From positions 1-45,156 of the forward strand of contig SVTM01000025.1 in assembly GCA_015063785.1 (NCBI GenBank): a DNA stretch of 45,156 nt, read 5' to 3'. A program made the translations under genes and the position numbers. Every line of letters starts with the position of its first letter. Within the stretch, counting starts at the first letter, position 1. This DNA is from Oscillospiraceae bacterium. Its GTDB lineage: Bacteria; Bacillota; Clostridia; Oscillospirales; CAG-382. Of the stretch, positions 32,983-41,167 are shown piece after piece. The notes below the pieces were generated by a model. The model saw nothing but the letters and a program-made list of their open reading frames with translations, ran no database searches and had not been told where the DNA came from.

Positions 32983-34824
32983 TCAGTTTACGATATCACT
33001 TGTGTCCACAACGTGATAATCCTGATATCTGATAATAGTGTCGCCTGCCACAGGAGAAACGCCAAGTGTTGTGGCAAATATCAATCCTACACGGTCGCCC
33101 TTTACGGCTTCGTCAAGGTTTTTATCAAACATTTCAATACCTGTCACCGTGCCGATGCCAACGATTTTTCCGTTTCTTTCAACAGATATCTTATCGCCTT
33201 TTTTGAGAATACCGTCAGAAAGAGTGCCAACGACCACCATGCCCTTACCTTCTTCAAAAGTGCGCTGTTCAACCTTCATGAAGAAAGGTCCATAGACCGA
33301 TGCGGCAGTTGAATTAACGGATGTTCCGTTTGCATCAGAGATCACACAGTACAAAGGCTTGCCCACAAGTTTTCCTGTGGGAGTTACAAGGATCGAAAGC
33401 TTGCTTGTGTTGGCGCCGAGAATGTTGAAGCCATCGTCAACGACATCAAATGTTTCTCTGCCGTCGCGGTATTTCCACTGATAGGTGTATACTCCTGTTC
33501 CGTCCTGCGCTTCGGCAACAAGTGTCGCTGTGGCAGAATAGCCTTCAACCTCAACGCTTGTGGGATTGGTCAGCATTCTTACAGGGGTCTTTGTACTGTC
33601 AATCGTGAGGTCGTTGCCAGTATTGATATCAATGTCGGGTATGTCTACGGTGGGAATAATAACGCCGACAAAATCGTTTCCGTCAGGAAGTTTGACATCG
33701 TTGCCTGTTGTGATATTATCTGACAGCGACATATCAAATCTTACTCTTCTCGAAGGATCCATCATACGCACGAGGATGGTTGCAACCTCGCTTCTCTTGA
33801 TATTTGCGGTGGGGTTGCAGTTGTGGAAAGAGTCAACACCTGTGACGATGCCTGCGCGATAAAGCTTGTATACCGCCCATGCATAAGGTGCTTCGGCAGG
33901 AACGTCTGGGATGGCACCGTCGGGGATGTTGTTGATGACGGGAAGAGCCTCGTCGGGAAGAGCGCGAGCAAAGATGTACATATATCCTGCTCTTGTGGTG
34001 TAATCGGTGTAAGGATAGTTCTGATCAATAATATTGTTTTTGAAGCAATAGTCCGCGTAAGGCATGTACCAGGGATCGCCGTTGGCAAGAGTCACCTCGC
34101 CTGTGAGGTATTTCTGGTTCATGCAGGCTGCAAGCTTGATCGCCTCGGCATAGGTGAGATAGTCATCGGGCTTAAACTCGGTTGCACTCTTGCCGTTGAT
34201 AAGTCCCATTTCTGCAGCAGCCGCAACGTCATTTGTATACCATGCATCAGCAGCCACATCTTCGAAAGGGTTGATAAGCTCGGGGTGACCGCAAACAGAG
34301 CATTTGCCGTCTACAAATGTGTGATCGCCAACATTGAAAAGCTCGAAGCAGACCTGACATTCCTCATAATGGCATACCATGTTTGCCATGTTCATAAGGA
34401 TGTGTTCGTGCTCGCCCTCGCCGATGATGGCGTTTCTCGAATCTTCGTTAGGATAGTTGCAGACGGTACAAACACCGTTTTCCATGGTGTGATCGCCAAC
34501 ATTAAAGAGCTCATAGCAGACGGTACATTCGGAATAGTGGGAGGCGGCGTTTCTCATATGCATGAGGGTGTGCTCGTGATCGCCCACTTCCGCCTTGTCG
34601 TATCTCGGATCTTCGTTGGGATAGTTGCAGACTGTGCAGACACCGTTTTCCATGGTGTGGTCGCCAACATTAAAGAGTTCAAAGCATATGGTGCATTCGG
34701 AATAGTGGCTGGCGTCATTTCTCATATGTATGAGGTTGTGTTCGTGTTCATCCGCCACTACGAAAAACGCCCCTGCTGTGAGCAGCATTGCCAATGTAAT
34801 GAGGACAGATATAATTCGCTTCAT
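32983..34824 (-). CDS. Secreted SLH protein with CxxC/His repeats, Ig-like domain and EF-Tu-domain-II-like module
   Basis: A 613-residue surface protein (ATG 34824, AAAGGAG ahead; the open frame extends to 34860). Signal peptide about 1-25. Three repeats of about 56 residues (26-182), each HEH...CxxC..LFNVGDHT...CxVC, look metal-binding. Three SLH repeats (about 186-362; FEDVAADAWYTNDVAAAAEMG). A low-complexity linker with DNITTGND motifs. An Ig-like domain (about 420-510) ending CVISDANG. A C-terminal module (513-598) resembles elongation factor Tu domain II: PFFMKVEQ, GKGMVVVGTL, LKKGDKI, TVTGIEMFDKNLDEAVKGDRVGL is the pattern, split here by variable residues. No GTPase domain is present, so it cannot be a translation factor. 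Its role may be ligand or protein binding. Confidence 0.85.
   Translation of the reverse strand: MKRIISVLITLAMLLTAGAFFVVADEHEHNLIHMRNDASHYSECTICFELFNVGDHTMENGVCTVCNYPNEDPRYDKAEVGDHEHTLMHMRNAASHYSECTVCYELFNVGDHTMENGVCTVCNYPNEDSRNAIIGEGEHEHILMNMANMVCHYEECQVCFELFNVGDHTFVDGKCSVCGHPELINPFEDVAADAWYTNDVAAAAEMGLINGKSATEFKPDDYLTYAEAIKLAACMNQKYLTGEVTLANGDPWYMPYADYCFKNNIIDQNYPYTDYTTRAGYMYIFARALPDEALPVINNIPDGAIPDVPAEAPYAWAVYKLYRAGIVTGVDSFHNCNPTANIKRSEVATILVRMMDPSRRVRFDMSLSDNITTGNDVKLPDGNDFVGVIIPTVDIPDIDINTGNDLTIDSTKTPVRMLTNPTSVEVEGYSATATLVAEAQDGTGVYTYQWKYRDGRETFDVVDDGFNILGANTSKLSILVTPTGKLVGKPLYCVISDANGTSVNSTAASVYGPFFMKVEQRTFEEGKGMVVVGTLSDGILKKGDKISVERNGKIVGIGTVTGIEMFDKNLDEAVKGDRVGLIFATTLGVSPVAGDTIIRYQDYHVVDTSDIVN
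34285..34752 (-). repeat. Three tandem in-gene repeats encoding CxxC/His modules
   Basis: Three consecutive units of about 165-171 bases within the SLH gene. The first two (by protein order) are near-identical in DNA, for example the shared blocks CACCGTTTTCCATGGTGTG and CGCCAACATTAAAGAG. The third is more diverged. The pattern suggests recent duplication and potential for copy-number change. Confidence 0.8.
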
Positions 34825-34846
34825 TTTGTTTACTCCTTTTTTATAT

Positions 34847-37798
34847 TTACTTGCGATCAATTACTGTAAATGTTCCGACAGACGCACCGGTTGCATCGGT
34901 CACGGTACAACCTATATCTCTGCGCACAGCATAGTCTCCGGAGGTTGAAATATAGGATGTTATATTCGTCACGGTGAGAGTGTCTGTGCCCTGACCGCTA
35001 CAGCCAGTACCATTTTCGAAATGACTGACCGTGATTCCGCCGTCAAGGGAATTGACACTTCTGGAACACCAGTTGTAAGTGTAGGGAGCCTTGCCGCCTT
35101 TCGGTTTTACGGTAAAGGTGAGTGTAGAACCGGGGCTTGCATAGGTCACTTCGGAAAGCTTTTGTTCAAATTCAAGGCTTGCCGTTATAAGAGTTATGGT
35201 ACTGCTTATTGCCTTGTTTCCGTAAGCGTCTGTGAGAACGCATCTGACTTTAAGCTCTTCGGGTTTATCGGCACCACGATAAACATACTGATTGAGTCCT
35301 TCCTTGGGAGTATATTCATACTTGTCAAAATAGACCCACTCGTCGCTCACAAGCTTTTGCAACTCGATGGATTTATAAGGAGTCTTGCCGCCCGAGGCGT
35401 AGATATTGACATGGGTGTAGGCTCCTTTGACGGTGGTGTAAATGTCATCCTTGGTTGATATACTCAGCGCCTGCGGAAGAACCTCGAAAGCAAGGTTCTG
35501 ATGCTTGTATGCTGGATCTCCGATAAGTGGTTTCAGATCTTGCTGGCTACCGTGATTTATAACATTCTTCAGCACAATGCCGACGCGGTCGCCGTAGATC
35601 GCTTTATCAAGGTTTTTGCCAAACATTATGATCTTGTCAACTGTTCCTTGCGTGTATTCATATTTTCCGTCAAAAGAGCCGTAGAAAGCAATTTTGTCGC
35701 CGGAGGTAAGTTCGCCGCTTTTGATGGTTCCGACATAATGTGTTACGCCTGCGTCTTCGATGCGATCTTCAAGTGCGATCATTACAAAGTCGGGACAGAC
35801 GGCTATCTTTTCGGAAGTGACCTTTGTGCCGTTTGCATCTGTTACAACGCAGTATATTTCCTTGCCGAGAATCGGATTGTCCTCGCGCACGGTGATGTCA
35901 AGCTCGGATTTGTATCTTCTGACCTGAGTCTGGGGATAATCGTTGAGAGAAGTGGTGGTTGTGCCGCCCTTGCCTCTTGTGTCGTAAAACCATTCGTAGG
36001 TGTACAGTTCTTTTCCGCCCATCACCTCAATATTAAATTTCATTGTAGCACCGTAGGCGGGTTTTGAAACTCTGTAAGGCTGCACTGCGATGGAAAGCTC
36101 TGTGTTTTTTGGTGTTACATCGACTATCGTTGTGGAAGTCTGGGCCTTGCTTCCCTCGGCATCGGTGATGACACAAGAGTAGCTTGTTATCATGTTTATC
36201 GATTTGGGAAGATGGTTGGAGGTGACAGTGATATTCGCTGTATCGCCATCGTACTTTAAGGGAGTCATGGTATATGACATGGTCGACTGAATATATTCAG
36301 CTATGTACCACTCGTATTTATAGGGTTCTTTTCCACCCGATGCCTTGACAGAAAGCTGAACATTGTCGCCCAAAGCAACTTCTGTTTTTTCTGCAAGTCC
36401 TTTTTCAAGGGCAAAATCGGAAGTTGTGATGGTGACTATATCGCTTTCGCCGGTGTAGCCTTCGCTGTCCTTGACAACACATTTTATTCTGAAAGTCTCG
36501 CCGGGAGTTTTGATATAATCCTTATACATCACAAATGTGGGATCGTAGCCTTTTGTGGGATGGATCGAACCGCCGGCAAGATAGACCCACTTTCCGTCGA
36601 CTTCTCTGTACCATCTGTAAGAGTAATAAGGTGTTGTGCCGCCTGTGGCTTCGACCTTTACTGAAACGTAACCGCCCTCAAGATAGCTGAACTGCGTACC
36701 CGAAACGCTGACTGTTATGGGGCTTTGGGGGTTTGCACCTCTTGATTCGTCCGGGTTATTAAGGTAATACTCTGCACCTTTGTCATCGGCAGTTTTTTCT
36801 TCTTCCTTTTTCACATCAGAAATATATGAGATTGGCTCTGTTGTCAGCTTGTTGCCTATGGCGTCGCTGATGACGCATTTCACAGCAATTGCTTCTTGTG
36901 CCTTTGATGGTGGGACAAAGATCGTGAAGGTATCTGTATTGTAGCCTGCCATTGTCCCATCAAACTCAGATTCGAAGGCAGCAACCAATCCGATATCGTA
37001 CCAGACTCCTTTGTCAAGGTACATCCAGGAGTATTTGTAAGGTGCAACACCGCCGGTCACCTTGACCGAAAAGCTGATCTTATCGTCACTTTCGGGGATG
37101 ATGACCGCAGGTTTTTGTGCAAAAGCAAGGGGATCATATGCCACGGGTGTGCCCATATCAAACCTTACCCTCTTGGTCTTGTCCATCATACGGGTGAGAA
37201 TGGCGGCAACTTCGCTTCGCTTTATGTTGTCAAAAGGTTTGCAGTTGTGAAGCTCATCCGAGCCCTGAAGGATGCCTGCTCTGTAGAGCTTGTAAACCCC
37301 GTCGGCGTAATTTACCGACATCGGAACGTCGGGGATGGCAGATTCGGGAATGTAATTTATCACGGGGAGCATTTCGTCGGGCAAAGCTTTTGAAAAAAGC
37401 TTCATGTAGCCTGAGCGGGTGATCTTGGTGTTGGGATCAAAATTATCGCCCATGTATTCAAGATCGTGCACATCGAAGATCCCGTTCATCATGCAGTACT
37501 CGAAGTAGGTGGAATACCATACCTCCTCGCCGTTTTTGAGAGTTACCGAGCCATTCAGCGCCAGCTGGTTCATACAGGCGGCGAGTTTGTATGCCTCGGC
37601 ATAGGTGAGGTTGTCATCAGGACAATAGGTCGTGTCGGTTTTGCCATTGATAAGCCCCATCGCCACGGCGTTGTTGACATCAGCATAATACCATGCGGTT
37701 GAGGGAACGTCGGTGAATTTTGATCCGTCGGCAAAAACCAAACTTGCCATTCCCGCACACAAAAACACACACAAAAGCAAAGACAGTATTCTTTTCAT
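34847..37798 (-). CDS. Secreted SLH protein with six Ig-like repeats and an EF-Tu-domain-II-like module
   Basis: A 983-residue surface protein, first gene of the operon. The start is ATG 37798 with AAGGAGG; upstream frame to 37897 is in the structured leader. Signal peptide about 1-23, three SLH repeats (26-207; FTDVPSTAWYYADVNNAVAMG). Six Ig/PKD-like modules follow at about 235-325, 362-458, 463-560, 567-668, 770-870 and 871-983. Each has GG..PY.Y.W early and C.(V/I).DA.G at its end. Between the fourth and fifth is an EF-Tu-domain-II-like insert (670-765; HYVGTIKSGELTSGDKIAF, IIMFGKNLDKAIYGDRVGI). It shares SLH and insert architecture with the next gene, so the two are paralogues. Confidence 0.86.
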   Translation of the reverse strand: MKRILSLLLCVFLCAGMASLVFADGSKFTDVPSTAWYYADVNNAVAMGLINGKTDTTYCPDDNLTYAEAYKLAACMNQLALNGSVTLKNGEEVWYSTYFEYCMMNGIFDVHDLEYMGDNFDPNTKITRSGYMKLFSKALPDEMLPVINYIPESAIPDVPMSVNYADGVYKLYRAGILQGSDELHNCKPFDNIKRSEVAAILTRMMDKTKRVRFDMGTPVAYDPLAFAQKPAVIIPESDDKISFSVKVTGGVAPYKYSWMYLDKGVWYDIGLVAAFESEFDGTMAGYNTDTFTIFVPPSKAQEAIAVKCVISDAIGNKLTTEPISYISDVKKEEEKTADDKGAEYYLNNPDESRGANPQSPITVSVSGTQFSYLEGGYVSVKVEATGGTTPYYSYRWYREVDGKWVYLAGGSIHPTKGYDPTFVMYKDYIKTPGETFRIKCVVKDSEGYTGESDIVTITTSDFALEKGLAEKTEVALGDNVQLSVKASGGKEPYKYEWYIAEYIQSTMSYTMTPLKYDGDTANITVTSNHLPKSINMITSYSCVITDAEGSKAQTSTTIVDVTPKNTELSIAVQPYRVSKPAYGATMKFNIEVMGGKELYTYEWFYDTRGKGGTTTTSLNDYPQTQVRRYKSELDITVREDNPILGKEIYCVVTDANGTKVTSEKIAVCPDFVMIALEDRIEDAGVTHYVGTIKSGELTSGDKIAFYGSFDGKYEYTQGTVDKIIMFGKNLDKAIYGDRVGIVLKNVINHGSQQDLKPLIGDPAYKHQNLAFEVLPQALSISTKDDIYTTVKGAYTHVNIYASGGKTPYKSIELQKLVSDEWVYFDKYEYTPKEGLNQYVYRGADKPEELKVRCVLTDAYGNKAISSTITLITASLEFEQKLSEVTYASPGSTLTFTVKPKGGKAPYTYNWCSRSVNSLDGGITVSHFENGTGCSGQGTDTLTVTNITSYISTSGDYAVRRDIGCTVTDATGASVGTFTVIDRK

Positions 37799-37844
37799 AT
37801 TTCCTCCTTGGTACGTGTATCCTATCAATTTTTTTAAAAAAATA

Positions 37845-37873
37845 TTGACCGAAACAATCGTTTGTGTTACAAT
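37845..37873 (+). promoter_or_regulatory. Promoter of the structured leader RNA
   Basis: TTGACC (37845-37850), 17 bases, TACAAT (37868-37873). The expected start point, about 37880, is immediately before the first stem of the predicted structure. Confidence 0.6.
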
Positions 37874-37879
37874 AGAAAA

Positions 37880-37976
37880 AGGGTGATGGGGCGACATCTG
37901 TTTTTCGTTGGCGCGTCGACAGATGTTTTGTTAAGTATTTATACTTAACAAAGGGGTGCCCCGGCAAAAACACCCA
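37880..37976 (+). ncRNA. Putative structured RNA, free-standing or 5' leader of the solute-binding-protein operon
   Basis: Four stems close on themselves. GGGTG (37881-37885) with CACCC (37971-37975). GGGGC (37888-37892) with GCCCC (37958-37962). ACATCTGT (37894-37901) with ACAGATGT (37919-37926). GTTAAGTAT (37930-37938) with ATACTTAAC (37941-37949). Together they form a two-hairpin multiloop on a closing stem. It does not match a riboswitch class I recognise. The rest of 37799-38165 holds the SLH-gene ribosome site, no gene, an inverted repeat at 38066-38084 and a hairpin at 38134-38156. The minus strand would fold similarly; the plus promoter argues for plus orientation. Confidence 0.5.
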
Positions 37977-38065
37977 TGCGACAAGATACTATACCCTCCT
38001 TACATATCCTGCAATCTATATTATACGGATTTCTGCCGTTTTGTCCCCGTCAAAAACCCTCAAAT

Positions 38066-38084
38066 TGATAGGTAAAATATCAAA
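38066..38084. promoter_or_regulatory. Operator-like inverted repeat
   Basis: TTGATA (38066-38071) and TATCAA around a seven-base centre, enclosed by a second pairing GTCAAAAA (38049-38056) with TTTTTGAC (38095-38102). It lies in the leader between the structured RNA and the solute-binding-protein gene, so it could act as DNA operator or RNA structure. Confidence 0.4.
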
Positions 38085-38133
38085 ATGTGTGCTTTTTTTG
38101 ACAGGCATACGCAATTATGACCAGCGGCAGAGT

Positions 38134-38156
38134 CTTTGGTGGAAAAACCACCAAGG
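38134..38156 (+). promoter_or_regulatory. Hairpin overlapping the ribosome binding site of the solute-binding-protein gene
   Basis: CTTTGGTGG (38134-38142), AAAAA loop, CCACCAAGG (38148-38156): nine pairs including one G-U. The 3' arm includes the start of AAGGAGG, so the structure would mask translation of the ATG at 38166. Confidence 0.55.
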
Positions 38157-38165
38157 AGGTCTTTT

Positions 38166-39524
38166 ATGAAAAAAATCATATTTCTCGTTGCGGCCGCACT
38201 GGTATTTGTTGCATCTCTTGCAGGCTGCGCGCACAAACCGGAACTGTCACCCAACGACCCCGTAACCCTTACCATCTGGCACGTTTACGGAAGTCAAACA
38301 GAATCGCCCCTGAACGACAGTATTGACGAATTTAACAAAACCGTCGGAAAGGAAAAAGGCATTGTTATAAGCGTGGTGTCGGTAAGCTCTTCTTCCGCCA
38401 TCGACGAGGCGCTGACCGCATCCGCAAACAACACGCCCGGCGTGCCTGCCCTGCCTGATCTTTTTACGGCATATCCCAGGGTTGCCGCCATTGTCGGTTA
38501 TGATAAGCTTCTTGACTGGAGCGAATATTTTTCGCAGGAAGAGCTTTCTTCTTTCGTGGACGAATTCGTTGCAGAGGGATATTTTGACAAGAAGCTTCTG
38601 ATGCTGCCTGTGGCAAAATCCACCGAACTTGTATTTTTGAACTCCACCCTTTTCGACGAGTTTGCAAAACAGGCAGGCACAGACGTATCCACCCCTTCCA
38701 CCTATCAGGATCTTTTTGACACCTGCGAAAAGTACTATGATGTGACAGGCAAGGACATGTTCCAAATCAACGATTTCTATCACTATACTCTCACCGGTCT
38801 TACGGCGTATGGTGAAGAAATTATACGCGACGGTAAACCGGACCTTTCGGGAGAAGCATTTGAAAAGGTTTGGACGCCGCTTGCCCACACAGCAATATAC
38901 GGCGGACTCTGCCTTGGCGACGGGTATGCATCCGACCGCTGGAAGACGGGCGAGGTGATCTGCAACGTCGGTTCTACAGCAGGTATACTGTATCTGCGCG
39001 ACTATGTGACCTATCCCGACAATACCACGAAGGATATTGAAACTTCCATAACAGCATATCCCCGTTTTGAAAACACAAACCCCATCGTCGTTCATCGCGG
39101 AGGAGGACTCTTTGCTGTGAGAAGCGAGGACGAGCGCAAAAACGAAGCCGCCGCCATCTTTGCAAAATGGCTTACAGAAAGCGAAAACAACCTGAATTTT
39201 GTTACAAAAGCAGGATATCTGCCTGTAACAGACAGCGCTTTTGAACTGCTTTTTGAAAACACAAACAAGGTTGAAAACAAAAAATACCGCATGCTGTACG
39301 ATGCGGTGAAAGGAATGTCGGGCGAATACACTTTTTGCGCGATTCCCGTGTTTGACAATGCTTCAAAAGTGCAGACGGATTTCGAAAAAAATGTAAAACT
39401 GGTTCTTAAAAGCGCGCGGGCGGAATACCTTGATCGCACATCAAACGGCGAGGACAAGGACTTTGTTTTGTCCGAGCTCACCCGTGCCTCTCTCTCCAAA
39501 ATACGCAGTCTTTACGAGGACTGA
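38166..39524 (+). CDS. Lipoprotein extracellular solute-binding protein (family 1-like)
   Basis: A 452-residue ABC-type solute-binding lipoprotein. The signal peptide ends in the lipobox LAGC with lipidated C21. The mature N-terminus PVTLTIWHVYGSQTESPLND is typical of carbohydrate-binding family 1 proteins. LPVAKSTELVFLNSTLF and the EAAAIFAKWLTE block are also typical. No permease or ATPase gene is adjacent, so it may be a sensor subunit or use distant transporter genes. The frame reaches 38136 upstream, but AAGGAGG precedes ATG 38166. It is followed after 20 bases by a membrane-bound LuxR-type regulator. Confidence 0.88.
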   Translation: MKKIIFLVAAALVFVASLAGCAHKPELSPNDPVTLTIWHVYGSQTESPLNDSIDEFNKTVGKEKGIVISVVSVSSSSAIDEALTASANNTPGVPALPDLFTAYPRVAAIVGYDKLLDWSEYFSQEELSSFVDEFVAEGYFDKKLLMLPVAKSTELVFLNSTLFDEFAKQAGTDVSTPSTYQDLFDTCEKYYDVTGKDMFQINDFYHYTLTGLTAYGEEIIRDGKPDLSGEAFEKVWTPLAHTAIYGGLCLGDGYASDRWKTGEVICNVGSTAGILYLRDYVTYPDNTTKDIETSITAYPRFENTNPIVVHRGGGLFAVRSEDERKNEAAAIFAKWLTESENNLNFVTKAGYLPVTDSAFELLFENTNKVENKKYRMLYDAVKGMSGEYTFCAIPVFDNASKVQTDFEKNVKLVLKSARAEYLDRTSNGEDKDFVLSELTRASLSKIRSLYED

Positions 39525-39544
39525 CGTCTGAAAGGAGAGAAAAT

Positions 39545-41152
39545 ATGAAAATACTGCAAATGCAGTTTTTTGACAAAATGAAAAACGGCGGTTGGTCCAT
39601 GCGAGGTCGTTTTCTGCTTTATGCTGTCTCTGCCATCGTAACTTTGGTAATGCTTTTACTTTTGTTATTGAGCATTTTCGGAGTTCTTAACCCTGCCGAC
39701 AGCCGTATACGTGCATATCTTGACGATCAGCTCGACAACCACGCCGCCCGTACCGAGCACGATTTTGACAAACTTGCCGCCTACACCCTGTCGTTTTCCG
39801 AACAGATGGAAAAGATCATAGGCGATCAGCTTGACAAATCGGGCATGACCTTTGACGATCTGACAAACGACATAGACGCCCTTACCATTTTGCAGGAGCA
39901 GAGCTATTCCACGGTGTACACCAACATCCGCGTGGCCCCCTGCAGCGGTGCTTTCTATATCCTCGATACCACCGTTAACGATGCAACCGACACACCCATG
40001 AAAAACGGTCTGTATATCAAATTTGCAAATCTTTATACAGAAAACACCATAAACACAAAGGTGGCGCTGTGGCGCGGCTCATCGGAAGTTGCAAGAAAAA
40101 ACGGCATAAACCTTTCGAGCAGCTGGCAAAACGAAATGAAGACCAATGTCTTTGCCAACACCGCTGTATTTGGTGAAAAAAGCTTTGCCATAAGTCGGGT
40201 TTCGGAAATTCCCGACACCTGGAAAAGAGCAAGGTACATCTACTCCCCCATCCGTCTGCGTGACGGAAGGATCGTGGGTATATGCGGTTTTGAACTGAGT
40301 GATCTATATCTGAGGCTTTCGTATAATACCACAGACAAGCAAAGCAAGCACGCAGTCTGCGCGATTTTTGACAAGAACAACGGGAAATATTCGGGGCAGT
40401 TCATTTCGAATCGATCGGGTTATCTCCCCCCTGAATACAGTGAAATATCGTCCGAAAAGCACGGGGTTTACAATATCTACCGTTGCGGAAATCGCGAATA
40501 TATAGGAAAAGAATCCGAAATCGACATCGGTGGAAACGCCCTTGCTGTTGCCGCAATGCTTCCAAAAAGACAATATAACGACGCGGTTTTTTGCGGAAAG
40601 CTGAAAATTGCCTGCATTTTCTTTGTAATTGCCGCGGCAGCTTTCTGCGTTTGCCTGTGGCTGAGCAAAAAATATATAAACCCAATAAGAAAAAGCATAT
40701 CACAGTTTATAACCAACAAGAAGGAATATTCTCCGTCGGGCATGACCGAGATCGACGACCTCTTTGTTTTTCTTGCCGATAAAGACCGCAAGATAGAAGA
40801 ATCAATTGCTGAAATGAAACAGCAAAACACCCAGATACGCAATACCCTTGAGCAGGTTATAAACGAGCACAGCCTTGCAAAGCAGGAGATAGCACGGCTT
40901 GCATATTCCCGAAAAAATGAAGTGGATCCCGATGATTACAAGCAATTTCTTGAGGGAGTCAAAACGCTTACCCCCACAGAAAAAGCTGTTTTTGACCTGT
41001 ACCTTGCAGGCAAAAACGTGAAAGAAATAGTTGAAACTCTTGATATAAAAGAATCGACCGTCCGCTTCCACAACCGAAACATATATTCAAAGCTCGGTGT
41101 AAACTCCCTGAAACAGCTTCTGCTGTTTGCGGCGATTATGAAACGGGAATAA
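39545..41152 (+). CDS. Membrane-bound LuxR-type regulator with extracytoplasmic sensor domain
   Basis: A 535-residue one-component signalling protein. TM1 at about 23-47, a large extracytoplasmic region (about 48-350) of the double-Cache type by layout (YIYSPIRLRDGRIVGICGFELSDL is Cache-like), TM2 at about 353-372, a HAMP-like segment, and a coiled coil (about 425-455). The C-terminal LuxR/GerE helix-turn-helix (475-535) reads LTPTEKAVFDLYLAGKNVKE...ESTVRFHNRNIYSKLGV. No histidine-kinase, receiver or cyclase domain is visible, so the signal appears to pass directly from sensor to DNA-binding domain. The likely partner is the lipoprotein just upstream. GGAGAG precedes the ATG. Confidence 0.85.
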   Translation: MKILQMQFFDKMKNGGWSMRGRFLLYAVSAIVTLVMLLLLLLSIFGVLNPADSRIRAYLDDQLDNHAARTEHDFDKLAAYTLSFSEQMEKIIGDQLDKSGMTFDDLTNDIDALTILQEQSYSTVYTNIRVAPCSGAFYILDTTVNDATDTPMKNGLYIKFANLYTENTINTKVALWRGSSEVARKNGINLSSSWQNEMKTNVFANTAVFGEKSFAISRVSEIPDTWKRARYIYSPIRLRDGRIVGICGFELSDLYLRLSYNTTDKQSKHAVCAIFDKNNGKYSGQFISNRSGYLPPEYSEISSEKHGVYNIYRCGNREYIGKESEIDIGGNALAVAAMLPKRQYNDAVFCGKLKIACIFFVIAAAAFCVCLWLSKKYINPIRKSISQFITNKKEYSPSGMTEIDDLFVFLADKDRKIEESIAEMKQQNTQIRNTLEQVINEHSLAKQEIARLAYSRKNEVDPDDYKQFLEGVKTLTPTEKAVFDLYLAGKNVKEIVETLDIKESTVRFHNRNIYSKLGVNSLKQLLLFAAIMKRE

Positions 41153-41167
41153 TAGGAGGAACGAAAA

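Noticed and set aside
33823..34869. Plus-strand open frame of about 350 codons opposite the SLH gene
   Set aside because: It mirrors the repetitive CxxC/SLH coding sequence; there is no start signal and no domain, while the minus strand gives a full secreted protein.
37680..37973. Minus-strand frame of 97 codons starting in the leader
   Set aside because: It overlaps the real signal-peptide start of the SLH protein in another frame and has no ribosome site.
37943..37975. Tiny minus-strand frame reading MGVFAGAPLC in the structured region
   Set aside because: It looked like a signalling peptide candidate, but the AAGGAGG is too far upstream, and the sequence is better explained by the paired stems.
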